Assembly: GCA_045614605.1 (NCBI GenBank)
Contig: JAZLDH010000015.1
Coordinates: forward strand, 124,001 to 188,000
Direction: 5' to 3'
Length of the DNA: 64,000 nt
DNA from: Onthomorpha sp937906975
GTDB lineage: Bacteria > Bacteroidota > Bacteroidia > Bacteroidales > P3
Below the pieces are notes generated by a model, which saw nothing but the letters and a program-made list of their open reading frames with translations, was not told the origin of the DNA and did not search any database. Below are positions 1 to 8,908 of this stretch, one piece after another (position 1 is the stretch's first letter; every line of letters starts with the position of its first letter). The position numbers and the translations under genes are program-made.

Positions 1-1010
1 TGTACAGGCTTTACAATATGCCAACCAAAAGGAGTTTGAAATGGTGCAGAAACCTCTCCAACTTTTAACTTTGACATTTCCAAAAGATAAGCCGCAGGAA
101 TTGTGTTTACTTTTTGATTTCTCAAAACACCTCCTACAATTGCAGAAGACTTATCTTCAGAATACACCTTCACAAGAGAATCAAACGAAATATTACCTTC
201 CTTTATCTTAGAATAAATATCATTTATTATTGCCTCGCTCTCTTGTTCAGAACGCTTATCTGTACCCACCCATATATGAGCAAGATCAACCGTACTAAAG
301 TAAGCAGGAATTTTATCATTCAATTTAATGATGTGATAGCCAAAACGTGTTTTTATAGGATTGGAAATCTCTCCCACCTCCATAGAATAACAAGCATTTT
401 CAAAAGGATAAATCATCACCATAGAGGTAAAATATCCCAAATCACCACCATTTCCTTTATGATTTTGTTCTTTCTTATCCTTAGCAGAAGGATCATCAGA
501 ATATTGCTTAGCCAAAGCATTGAAATCCTCACCCTTCAATGCTCTTTCTCTAAGACTCATAGCTTTTTTATAAGCCTTTAAAGTATCAGTTGGGTTAGCA
601 TTTTCAGGCAACGAAATCAAAATATGAGACGCTCTTACGAATGTTTTTGTTCTTTCATAAGCCTCTTCAATCAATGATTGAGTTACTTGTGCATCATTTA
701 GATATGGAACAATCAATTGTTTTCTATAAGATTCTATTTCTTCTAAATAAGCCTTAGTTGTATCTAAACCCAATTCCCTTGCTTGTAATAATTTAAGCTT
801 ATAATTGATAAAAAGGTCAAGATACGCATCTAAATCTTCTTTATTTATCTTTTCAGGAGTATGACTATTTTTATTGTACATTTTTAAGAAGTCAGCCTTG
901 CTTATCTTCTCTCCTGCAATTTCCATAACTACACTATTATCTGTCTGAGCAAACAAATTAAAATTTAAGCCCAAAACAAACAATGCAAAAAGAACAAATA
1001 CTTTTTTCAT
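1..1010 (-). CDS. Parvulin-type peptidylprolyl isomerase, exported (C-terminus cut by window edge)
   Basis: Likely a periplasmic prolyl isomerase/chaperone that helps outer-membrane or secreted proteins fold (PpiC/SurA class). The N-terminus has a signal peptide, with a Lys-Lys start, a hydrophobic run and likely cleavage after FAQ near residue 22. A first rotamase domain begins near residue 127 (RASHILISLP). A second begins near residue 240 (VDLAHIWVG) and ends at the edge with the typical FGWHIVK motif. The stop codon lies outside the window, so the length is unknown. The start is 6 bp after the guaB stop, so the two genes are probably co-transcribed. Family assignment is firm; specific clients cannot be inferred. 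Confidence 0.9.
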   Translation of the reverse strand, partial: MKKVFVLFALFVLGLNFNLFAQTDNSVVMEIAGEKISKADFLKMYNKNSHTPEKINKEDLDAYLDLFINYKLKLLQARELGLDTTKAYLEEIESYRKQLIVPYLNDAQVTQSLIEEAYERTKTFVRASHILISLPENANPTDTLKAYKKAMSLRERALKGEDFNALAKQYSDDPSAKDKKEQNHKGNGGDLGYFTSMVMIYPFENACYSMEVGEISNPIKTRFGYHIIKLNDKIPAYFSTVDLAHIWVGTDKRSEQESEAIINDIYSKIKEGNISFDSLVKVYSEDKSSAIVGGVLRNQKVNTIPAAYLLEMSKLKVGEVSAPFQTPFGWHIVKPV

Positions 1011-1016
1011 CTCAAA

Positions 1017-2483
1017 TTATCTTGAATAATTAGGTGCTTCTTTTGTTATTGTAATATCATGTGGGTGGCTTTCTGCATAACCTGCAGCAGTGATTTTGAT
1101 GAATTTAGCCTTTCTCAAAGCCTCTACATCAATACTTCCTGTGTATCCCATTCCCGCTTTCAAACCTCCAACAAGTTGATAGATAACTTCTCTAACTGTA
1201 CCCTTGTAAGGAACACGTCCAACAATACCTTCTGGAACAAGTTTCTTAATATCATCTTCCATATCTTGGAAATACCTATCCTTAGAGCCTTGTTGCATTG
1301 CATCAAGCGAGCCCATACCTCTGTAAGACTTGAATTTTCTACCTTCCATAATGATAGTATCTCCTGGACTTTCTTCTACTCCAGCTAAAAGACTACCTGC
1401 CATAATCGTACTTGCACCTGCAGCTAACGCCTTAACAATATCTCCAGAGTAACGAATACCTCCGTCAGCAATTACCGGCACTCCTCTTCCTTCCAAAGCC
1501 TTTGCCACATCGTAAACAGCAGATAATTGAGGTACTCCAATACCTGCCATAACTCTTGTAGTACAAATACTTCCTGGTCCAATACCTACCTTCACTGCAT
1601 CAGCACCCGCATCAGCAAGAGCAATAGCAGCTTCTGCTGTTGCTATGTTTCCGCAAACTATATCAATGTTTGGATATTTTGGTTTCACTCTTTTAAGAGT
1701 ATCAATCACGTTTTTAGAATGACCATGTGCTGTGTCAATAACAATAGCATCAACACCTGCTGCAACAACTGCATCAATTCTCTCGTCCATATCACGAGTT
1801 ACACCTATTCCCGCTGCAACTCTCAATCTTCCCATCTTGTCTTTACAAGCGTTAGGACGTTCTTTTAATTTTATAATATCTCTATAAGTTATCAAACCTA
1901 CAAGTTTGCCTGAAGCATCAATAACTGGCAATTTTTCTATTCTATGATTTTGCAAAATATCAGCCGCTTGTTCAAAGGTTGTGCCTTGAGGAGCAGTTAT
2001 AACCTCCTTAGTCATAATTTCTTTTATAGGGCGGTTGATGTCTCTTTCAAATCGCAAATCTCTATTAGTAACAATTCCAATCAATCTTTCGGAATTATCA
2101 ACAACAGGTATTCCCCCAATAGAATATTCCTTCATCATTCTAAGAGCATCCTTTACAAGAGCCTCCTCACTCAAAGTAATAGGGTCGGTAATCATACCAT
2201 TCTCTGCTCTTTTAACTTTTAACACTTCTGCAGCTTGCTTTTCTATTGACATATTTTTATGTAAGACACCTATTCCTCCTTCTTGTGCCATTGCGATAGC
2301 AAGTTTTGCTTCTGTTACCGTATCCATAGCGGCAGAAACAATAGGAATATTTACTGCAATATTACGACTGAACATTGAGTTCACTCTTACATCTCTTGGA
2401 ATTATTTCTGAATATGCTGGAACTAATAATACGTCATCGTATGTAAGTCCCTCTCCTACAAATTTTTTAGAATCTGAAAACAT
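1017..2483 (-). CDS. guaB: IMP dehydrogenase
   Basis: Cytoplasmic NAD-dependent oxidation of IMP to XMP, the committed step of GMP synthesis. At 488 residues it has the normal full length. A TIM-barrel fold is interrupted by two CBS domains at about residues 95-205. The catalytic loop GPGSICTTR places the nucleophilic Cys at 307, and the flap motif YRGMGSLDAM is present further on. The gene starts a two-gene unit with the PPIase downstream. A Bacteroides-type promoter lies just upstream (separate entry). Nothing is unusual apart from the 21-bp repeat array that begins right behind the promoter. Confidence 0.98.
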   Translation of the reverse strand: MFSDSKKFVGEGLTYDDVLLVPAYSEIIPRDVRVNSMFSRNIAVNIPIVSAAMDTVTEAKLAIAMAQEGGIGVLHKNMSIEKQAAEVLKVKRAENGMITDPITLSEEALVKDALRMMKEYSIGGIPVVDNSERLIGIVTNRDLRFERDINRPIKEIMTKEVITAPQGTTFEQAADILQNHRIEKLPVIDASGKLVGLITYRDIIKLKERPNACKDKMGRLRVAAGIGVTRDMDERIDAVVAAGVDAIVIDTAHGHSKNVIDTLKRVKPKYPNIDIVCGNIATAEAAIALADAGADAVKVGIGPGSICTTRVMAGIGVPQLSAVYDVAKALEGRGVPVIADGGIRYSGDIVKALAAGASTIMAGSLLAGVEESPGDTIIMEGRKFKSYRGMGSLDAMQQGSKDRYFQDMEDDIKKLVPEGIVGRVPYKGTVREVIYQLVGGLKAGMGYTGSIDVEALRKAKFIKITAAGYAESHPHDITITKEAPNYSR

Positions 2484-2504
2484 CTCTTAAATATATTTTA
2501 ACTG

Positions 2505-2535
2505 CAAAAATACTATTTTTTTTAGAATAAACAAC
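2505..2535 (-). promoter_or_regulatory. Promoter of guaB, Bacteroides -33/-7 type
   Basis: Read on the minus strand there is a -7 box TATTTTTG (2505-2512) and, 19 bp upstream, GTTG (2532-2535), one base off the TTTG -33 consensus. Transcription would start about 2500-2498, leaving a short leader before the guaB ATG. Confidence 0.6.
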
Positions 2536-2547
2536 TAAAAAACTATT

Positions 2548-2625
2548 CCTAAGAGAAAAAATAATAATCCTAAGAAAAAATTTCGTAAAGCTAAGAAATA
2601 ATTTTCTAATCCTAAGAAAAAAAAT
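2548..2625. repeat. 21-bp periodic array, four units, downstream of the GH29-GH3 gene
   Basis: Seven-base cores CCTAAGA, CCTAAGA, GCTAAGA and CCTAAGA start at 2548, 2569, 2590 and 2611, exactly 21 bp apart. A/T-rich linkers separate them, several reading TTTCnTAA before the core and an A-tract after it. A near copy in the same orientation lies on the other side of the gene at 6267-6340. See the finding on this repeat family. Function is unknown. Confidence 0.8.
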
Positions 2626-2629
2626 AGGC

Positions 2630-5600
2630 CTATAAATCAATGCTTTTTTTAAGCTTTATATCCGAAGAAGAAGCTCCTATTTGAAAGAGAAATTCTCCGC
2701 TTTCAAAAACTTCTTTCATCTCCATATTGTAGAGAGATAAGTCCTCTTTTCTCAGATAGAAAGATATTTGTTTTTCTTCATTTGGTTTGAGAAACACTTT
2801 CTTGAAATCCTTTAACAATATCTCATCTTGACAAACCGAACTTACTACATCTTTCACATAAAGTTGCACAACCTCCTCGCCTTCTCTTTCTCCAATATTT
2901 TTAACCCTGCAAGATAGTTTCACAACTGTGTCATTAGATGAAATTTTTTCTACTCTCAAATCACTATATTTAAAATCCGTATAACTCAACCCATAACCAA
3001 ATTCATACAATGGGCTTGATTTTTCATCAATATAGTCTCTACTATTATTTTTACTATAATAAATAGGTAGTTGTCCTTCGCTTCTTGGAATGGAAATCGG
3101 CAATCGTCCTGAGGGATTATAGTCTCCAAATAAAATATCTGCTATTGCATTTCCCCCTTCTTCGCCCGGATACCAAGCAGTCAGTAACGCATTTGCATTT
3201 TTTGAAGCAAAATTCATATTTAACGGACGTCCCTGAATATAAACCACCACAAAAGGTTTGCCCGTTTTTGATATTGCTTGTAGCAAGTCTTGTTGTTTTC
3301 CAAGAAGACTAAGAGTTGCTCTGTCAAATCCTTCTCCACACTCCATATCACTTAGAGTAGTTTGATTCTTCACTTTTGCTGCTCCTGTTTGCATGTACTC
3401 TGTTTCAAAATCTCTTGCACTTGAACCGCCAACAAACACAATTGCAACATCGGATTGCTCAACTGCTTTTATAACTCTGTCAATATCATAAATATTTGTA
3501 TCTCTTATAGAACAGCCTTTTACATAATTGATTTTCGTTGTTTGATTCACCGCATTTTTTATGCCTTCTAATGGAGTGATTATTTCTTTTTCATCTTGAA
3601 AAGCGGTGTAATCTCCCAATTGATTATACATTTGATCTGCATTTGGACCTATTACTGCAATGCTTTGAATGTTTTTGTTCAACGGTAACAAGCCATCATT
3701 TTTCAAAAGCACAATTCCTTCTCTTGCTACTTGACGTGCGAGTTCTTTATGCGTTTTTGAACGAACTTCTTTCTTTGCTTTCTCTGGTGAAACGTATGGA
3801 TTTTCAAACAAACCCATATTAAATTTCAATCGCAATACGTTAGCTACTGCACTATCTAAATGCTTTTCTTCTAATAATCCTTCGTTTATTAATTGTAGTG
3901 TTTTGCTTCCGTAGGCATTTGCTCCTAAATCTATATCTACTCCTGCTTCTATTGCTAATTTTCCTGCTTCTTTTACATCTTTTGCTACTTTATGTGTGCT
4001 TGATATGCCGTCTATGCTAAATAAATCGGAGAAAACACAGCCTTTAAAGCCCCATTGATTTCTTAAAACATCGGTTAAAAGATATTTGTTTGAGCTTGCA
4101 GGTATTCCATCAATGGAATTATAAGAAGTCATTATGCTTGCAACTCCCGATTGCACTGCTTGTTTAAAGGGTTTTAAGTGATCTGAAAATAATTGTCTCA
4201 TTCCTATTACCGCTCTTTCGCCATTGTGCCCTCCTTCTGGGATTCCGTATGCTGCAAAATGTTTTAAGGTAGAGTAAATGTGAGTTCCCTCATTTTGTCT
4301 TTCACCTTGCATTCCTCTCACTAAGGCTACTCCTAATTTTGCAGTCAAAACCGCATCTTCTCCTAAGGTTTCTTCCACTCTTGACCAGCGTGGCTCTCTT
4401 GAAAGGTCTAAAACAGGACCGTAAGCTATGTTTGCTCCTTGCAATCTGGCTTCTAAACCTATTATTTCTCCTGTCTTTTTCAACAAGTCTTCATTCCATG
4501 TACTTGCCATAGCGAGTCCTGTTGGAAAAACTGTTGTTCCTATTGCCATGTGTCCGTGTGGGCATTCTTCTGCAAACAAAATAGGAATGCCTAAGCGTGT
4601 TTCTTCAACGGCATAGCGTTGCATTTTGTTCAAAGCAATGGCTGATAATTCTGGATTTAAGCCTGTTTGAAAGTTTTTTTCAGTCCAAGGATCTGAACGC
4701 AAGACTGCCCAAAACAAACCTATCGGCATATTTGAACTCATCTTTTGTTTAAACTCATCTGACAGCTCTACACCTTTTTCTGTCTTAGAATACATCTGCC
4801 AACCCATAGGACAGAGAATTTGTCCTACCTTTTCTTCTAATGTCATTCTTTGCAAAAGGTCTTGAACTCTTGCTTCCGTAGGCATATTTGCTTGTTTATA
4901 CAATGGGATTTGCGTGGTTTTGAATTTAAGAGCTATTGATTCTCCTCTCATATCCTTAGGTATATCAACAAAAACCTTATTTGCTTCAACCCTATATTTG
5001 ATTTTCTTATTTGTTTTCAATACTCTCATATCCCCTTTTGGAATATTGCCTTCCCATTCTATTGTTTTAGGAATTTCTTCCCCTTCTTCAAGTGCATATA
5101 TTGCGTATATGGTTTCCTTATCCTTATTTGCAGTAAACCAAATGTTTTTATAATTATAATTTTCTGTTGTTCTCGTGTTGTAAATAGCCTCTCCGTTGTA
5201 GCCCAACCATTGACCTACAATTTTTAGTCTGTCAATTACTGCTTGTTCTATAAGACCTTCGGCAGTAGGTCCTATGCCTAAAAGAAAGCAACCTCCTTTT
5301 GCTGTAATTTCTATCAAGGTATTTAACACTTTTTGTGCAGATTTATAAGGAGCATTCGGCACCCAACCCCAATCGTTGCTTAATGTAATACAACTTTCCC
5401 AAGGATAGTTGAGCTGAGTCTGAGGAATACCTCTTTCGGGTGTTTGATAATTTTCATTTTCTCCTCTTATTGCTCTATCTACACAAATCATTCCTTTGTG
5501 TTTTTGCCTTGCCGAGGTTAAAATTCTTTTCAAATTCACCTCATCTCCCGACACCCAACCTCCGTCAAGCCATAATATATCTATATTTCCATAATTGGAT

Positions 5601-6247
5601 AATAATTCATTTAGTTGATTTTCTGTGAAGTCTTGATAGTTTTTCCACCAATCAGGGTGTCGCTCTATGGAATAGTTATGATAGCGATTTGGTGTAGCGT
5701 ATTCTTTATGCCAATACCAAGGACAATGCCAATCGGGCTTTGAAAAATAACAGCCAATCATAAATCCTTTTTTACGAAAAGCCTCAAAAATATGGTAGGT
5801 TACGTCTTTGCGAGGATTGTTTGCAAAAGGTCCATTTGTAATTTTAAAATCAGTGTATTTGGTGTCGAAATTACAAAATCCATCGTGGTGCTTTGTTGTA
5901 AAAATCATGTATTTTACTCCTGCCTCCTGCATAACTTCTGCCCACTGCTCTGGATTAAAATTTACGGGATTAAAGTTTTCTTTCAACGAAAAGTACCATT
6001 GCTTGTATTCATCGTAAGGCATATTACCCTCTCGCCTTATCCAATCTACATCTTCCGAACAAATCGACCACGATTCCACTATCCCTGGAACTGAATATAG
6101 CCCCCAATGAAAAATAACTCCAAATTTCAAGTCCTGCCACTTTGACAACTTGTTCAAAACCAAAGAATCGGTTGGATAAACATATTGTGCTAACATATTG
6201 AATGAAAGCACAAGAAAACACAGATAAAAACAAATTTTTCTTTTCAT
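2630..6247 (-). CDS. Two-domain exported glycosidase: GH29 alpha-L-fucosidase fused to GH3 beta-glycosidase
   Basis: A single uninterrupted 1205-residue reading frame. After a signal peptide (to about residue 21, MLAQ), residues 30-445 are a GH29 fucosidase: HWG at 47-49, KHHDGF near 119-124 and the nucleophile Asp228 in ILWLDGG. Residues 455-1205 are a complete GH3 enzyme. It begins at the usual ARVQDLLQRMTLEEKVGQI motif, has KHF near 662-664 and nucleophile Asp741 in GCVFSDLFSIDG, and continues through the GH3 C-terminal sandwich and a fibronectin-III-like end. Both active sites look intact, so the chain could remove fucose and then a beta-linked sugar from one glycan. A -7-like box TACATTTG (6252-6259) abuts the start codon. 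Substrate is inferred only. Confidence 0.93.
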   Translation of the reverse strand: MKRKICFYLCFLVLSFNMLAQYVYPTDSLVLNKLSKWQDLKFGVIFHWGLYSVPGIVESWSICSEDVDWIRREGNMPYDEYKQWYFSLKENFNPVNFNPEQWAEVMQEAGVKYMIFTTKHHDGFCNFDTKYTDFKITNGPFANNPRKDVTYHIFEAFRKKGFMIGCYFSKPDWHCPWYWHKEYATPNRYHNYSIERHPDWWKNYQDFTENQLNELLSNYGNIDILWLDGGWVSGDEVNLKRILTSARQKHKGMICVDRAIRGENENYQTPERGIPQTQLNYPWESCITLSNDWGWVPNAPYKSAQKVLNTLIEITAKGGCFLLGIGPTAEGLIEQAVIDRLKIVGQWLGYNGEAIYNTRTTENYNYKNIWFTANKDKETIYAIYALEEGEEIPKTIEWEGNIPKGDMRVLKTNKKIKYRVEANKVFVDIPKDMRGESIALKFKTTQIPLYKQANMPTEARVQDLLQRMTLEEKVGQILCPMGWQMYSKTEKGVELSDEFKQKMSSNMPIGLFWAVLRSDPWTEKNFQTGLNPELSAIALNKMQRYAVEETRLGIPILFAEECPHGHMAIGTTVFPTGLAMASTWNEDLLKKTGEIIGLEARLQGANIAYGPVLDLSREPRWSRVEETLGEDAVLTAKLGVALVRGMQGERQNEGTHIYSTLKHFAAYGIPEGGHNGERAVIGMRQLFSDHLKPFKQAVQSGVASIMTSYNSIDGIPASSNKYLLTDVLRNQWGFKGCVFSDLFSIDGISSTHKVAKDVKEAGKLAIEAGVDIDLGANAYGSKTLQLINEGLLEEKHLDSAVANVLRLKFNMGLFENPYVSPEKAKKEVRSKTHKELARQVAREGIVLLKNDGLLPLNKNIQSIAVIGPNADQMYNQLGDYTAFQDEKEIITPLEGIKNAVNQTTKINYVKGCSIRDTNIYDIDRVIKAVEQSDVAIVFVGGSSARDFETEYMQTGAAKVKNQTTLSDMECGEGFDRATLSLLGKQQDLLQAISKTGKPFVVVYIQGRPLNMNFASKNANALLTAWYPGEEGGNAIADILFGDYNPSGRLPISIPRSEGQLPIYYSKNNSRDYIDEKSSPLYEFGYGLSYTDFKYSDLRVEKISSNDTVVKLSCRVKNIGEREGEEVVQLYVKDVVSSVCQDEILLKDFKKVFLKPNEEKQISFYLRKEDLSLYNMEMKEVFESGEFLFQIGASSSDIKLKKSIDL

Positions 6248-6266
6248 AATGCAAATGTAAATTTTT

Positions 6267-6340
6267 TCTTAGGATTAGAAAATTATTCCTAAGAAATATT
6301 TTTCTAAAGCTAAGAAAAAAAATTCTAATCCTAAGAGAAA
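6267..6340. repeat. 21-bp periodic array, four units, upstream of the GH29-GH3 gene
   Basis: Cores TCTTAGG (inverted), CCTAAGA, GCTAAGA and CCTAAGA start at 6267, 6288, 6309 and 6330, exactly 21 bp apart. The last three cores, with their linkers TTTCTAAA and TTCTAAT, match the last units of the array at 2548-2625 in the same direction. The GH29-GH3 gene is thus bracketed by direct copies. Confidence 0.8.
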
Positions 6341-6367
6341 ATTTTGCGAGTATTTTATGCAATAAAA

Positions 6368-6400
6368 AATACCCATAACATATTGTTTGTTATGGGTATT
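6368..6400 (-). terminator. Rho-independent terminator of the U32-to-C69 operon
   Basis: A 13-bp perfect stem (AATACCCATAACA with its complement) around a 7-base loop. On the minus strand it is followed by ATTTTTTATT. It lies 24 bp beyond the dipeptidase stop. Confidence 0.9.
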
Positions 6401-6423
6401 TTGATTTTATTAAGTTTTAAAAA

Positions 6424-8172
6424 CTATTTTGTAGCTGGAACTTTTATCACATCACCATGGTCTTTTACTATCATTTCATACCATTGTTGTGGATATTTTG
6501 GTTGTTCTGGGAAAACGCATTGGCCTTTTCTGTATGGGCTTTCTTCAAATCTTCCGTTAGTTTCTTTCTTTATGTTTCCGTCTATGTATTTAACTAATAG
6601 GAATTGGCTTAGTTTTCTCCATGATTTCATCATTTGGTCTGCTTTTTCTAAAGAGAAGTTTGTTGAAAGTTTTGCAATTTCTTCTGCACTTTTAGCATTC
6701 TTTAATTTTTCATCAAAGTGTTTAACTTCTCTTATGAACATTTGTTCCAAACCGTTTTGTTCTTTGCGGATATCCTTTATCATGTCAGAATATCTTGAAT
6801 AAGCCATGTTTGTAACTAAGTTAAATAACCAGAATGCTGATGTTTCAGAATATTCTACCATGCTTCCGTTTCCTACTTCAAAGCATCTAGGTACTCTTTC
6901 TATTGCACAGTACATTGGAACGTAAACTGTAGAGTATGTATCATCAACTCCAAACCATAAAATTCCTTTTGCGTTATCTGGCATCCATGAACGTGATTGT
7001 GCTACGAATGAGAATCCTGTTTGTTGTGTTGATGTAGCTCTTTCATGTACGTATTCTTGTCCGTTTACTGAGAATCCCATTGGTCTCCAACGGTAAGGGC
7101 AAGCAAAAGGACCTGCTCCAAGATCTTTTGTCATGTCCATTGGAGTTCCTTCATAATGATCTCTCATTAATTCCATTACTTCCTTAACGTCTAATTGCTT
7201 TTCTGGTTTTATCCACAAAGGCATACGATTTTTTAAATCGTGTCCCATTGCGTATTTTTCATATTTTATCATGTCTTTGTTGCAACGTAGGAATGCAGCG
7301 TAAACTCTGGCTTCACATCCTCTTGCTCCTGAGAAATCAAGTGGTGCGTATGTGTCGCTGAATGAAAAGTCTTTGTCTTCACCTGTGTAATATCCTTTTA
7401 GTCTTGCGAAAGTTATTACATCGTGTGAGTAAACTACTTCAACTTCTGGACGGAATATTTCTTTTATTTTTTTAGATGAGATTGATTTGTAGCTACCTTT
7501 TGTTTCTTGTGCAAAGGTTGTGATTCTTGCGTGATTAGCATGTCCTGAGATATAGCCATCTGGAACTCGCATTGCTACCCAAACAGCTCCTTTTGTCCAT
7601 CTTTTATCAACTTTTCCTTTAGCATTAAGAACAGGAGCACCTTTTCCTATCAATTCCATTATCCATACTTCGTTTTCATCTATGATTGAGAAACTTTCTC
7701 CTGATGAATAGTATCCGTATGTATCAACAAATTCTGCGATTTGTTTGATTGCTTCTCTTGCGTTCTTTGCTCTTTGAAGTGTTAAGTAGATTAAACTTCC
7801 GTAGTCTATACCTCCTGTTGTATCAACTAACTCTTCTCTTCCTCCGTATGTGGTTTCTGCTATTGCCAAGCCCCATTGATTCATGTTTCCTACAGTTGTG
7901 TAGGTGTTTGCTACTTGTGGGATTTGGATTAGCGGTTTTCCAGAGTCCCAATCTATTACTTGAATCATTGTTCCTTCTGGATATTGTGCAGCTCTATTGT
8001 AATAAAGTTCTCCATACAAGGTATGAGAATCTGCTGCGTATGTTACCATTGTTGAACCGTCTTTTGAGGCTCCTTTTGTAATCAAAAAGTTTGTGCAAGC
8101 AAAAGAATAATTTGCAAAACACATAACTACTGCCATCAATAAGGCTGTTAATTTAATTTTATTATTCTTCAT
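6424..8172 (-). CDS. C69-family dipeptidase, exported
   Basis: Peptidase of the PepD/C69 family, an N-terminal-nucleophile hydrolase cleaving dipeptides. The signal peptide ends just before Cys26 (SFA / CTNFLITKGAS). This Cys is the expected N-terminal nucleophile, exposed on processing. The length of 582 residues suits Bacteroidetes members, which carry a C-terminal extension. The protein probably acts in the periplasm or outside the cell, consistent with peptide use by a host-associated anaerobe. It is the last gene of a long operon, 12 bp after pyrH, and a strong terminator follows. Family confidence is high; physiological substrate unknown. Confidence 0.9.
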   Translation of the reverse strand: MKNNKIKLTALLMAVVMCFANYSFACTNFLITKGASKDGSTMVTYAADSHTLYGELYYNRAAQYPEGTMIQVIDWDSGKPLIQIPQVANTYTTVGNMNQWGLAIAETTYGGREELVDTTGGIDYGSLIYLTLQRAKNAREAIKQIAEFVDTYGYYSSGESFSIIDENEVWIMELIGKGAPVLNAKGKVDKRWTKGAVWVAMRVPDGYISGHANHARITTFAQETKGSYKSISSKKIKEIFRPEVEVVYSHDVITFARLKGYYTGEDKDFSFSDTYAPLDFSGARGCEARVYAAFLRCNKDMIKYEKYAMGHDLKNRMPLWIKPEKQLDVKEVMELMRDHYEGTPMDMTKDLGAGPFACPYRWRPMGFSVNGQEYVHERATSTQQTGFSFVAQSRSWMPDNAKGILWFGVDDTYSTVYVPMYCAIERVPRCFEVGNGSMVEYSETSAFWLFNLVTNMAYSRYSDMIKDIRKEQNGLEQMFIREVKHFDEKLKNAKSAEEIAKLSTNFSLEKADQMMKSWRKLSQFLLVKYIDGNIKKETNGRFEESPYRKGQCVFPEQPKYPQQWYEMIVKDHGDVIKVPATK

Positions 8173-8184
8173 ATTAATTATTAT

Positions 8185-8892
8185 TTAGTTTTCTACTATT
8201 GTTCCTATGTGTTCTCCTTTTACAACCTTTTGCAAATTTCCTATTGTGTTCATATCAAAAACATAAATAGGCATTTTATTTTCTTGACAAAGTGCAAAAG
8301 CAGTCAAATCCATTATTTTAAGTTTCTTACTCAAAGCCTCATCGTATGTTAATGTGCTATATTTTGTAGCCGAAGGGTCTTTTTCTGGATCGGCTGTATA
8401 GACTCCATCAACTCTTGTGCCTTTTAAAATCACATCTGCTTGCATTTCTATTGCTCTAAGCGTAGATGCGGTGTCGGTTGTAAAGTAAGGATTTCCTGTT
8501 CCGCCAGCTATAATTACTACTTTTCCTTCTTTCAAAGATGAAATCATTCTTCTGCGAGAGGTTTCTTTACAAATAGGCTCTATTGCTAAGCCTGAAAGTA
8601 ATTCTGTTGCGACTCCTTGTTGTTCAAGCTCAGATTGCAAAGCCATGCTATTGATAACAGTTGCTAACATACCCATATAATCTCCTTGAACTCGATCCAT
8701 ACCTTTTGCGGCACCTTGTAATCCTCTGAAAATATTACCTCCGCCAATTACAACTGCAATTTCTGCACCCAATTCTTTGGCTTGTTTTATTTCAGAGGCG
8801 TATTGAGAAAGCATTTCTGGGCTAATACCATATTCTTGTTCGCCCATAAGAGATTCTCCGCTTAATTTAAGTAAGATTCTTTTGTATTTCAT
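8185..8892 (-). CDS. pyrH: UMP kinase
   Basis: Phosphorylates UMP to UDP in pyrimidine nucleotide synthesis, as a cytoplasmic hexamer of the amino-acid-kinase fold. At 235 residues it has normal length. It opens with the KRILLKLSGESLMG phosphate-binding segment, has the GGGNIFRG loop near residue 50, and ADVILKGTRVDGVYTADP in the C-terminal third. It sits 16 bp downstream of queA. In many bacteria pyrH neighbours tsf and frr; here frr is about 13 kb away. Confidence 0.97.
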   Translation of the reverse strand: MKYKRILLKLSGESLMGEQEYGISPEMLSQYASEIKQAKELGAEIAVVIGGGNIFRGLQGAAKGMDRVQGDYMGMLATVINSMALQSELEQQGVATELLSGLAIEPICKETSRRRMISSLKEGKVVIIAGGTGNPYFTTDTASTLRAIEMQADVILKGTRVDGVYTADPEKDPSATKYSTLTYDEALSKKLKIMDLTAFALCQENKMPIYVFDMNTIGNLQKVVKGEHIGTIVEN

Positions 8893-8908
8893 TATTTTTC
8901 CCTTCTAT

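Noticed and set aside
114..581. Plus-strand 155-codon frame opposite the PPIase gene
   Set aside because: It is antisense to a clearly conserved parvulin; the translation is low-complexity and has no family features. The same reasoning removes the many other frames opposite guaB, GH29-GH3, polA, gltX and others.
2548..6340. Insertion sequence or transposon around the GH29-GH3 gene
   Set aside because: No transposase, no terminal inverted repeats and no clear target-site duplication; the flanking repeats belong to a family found elsewhere.
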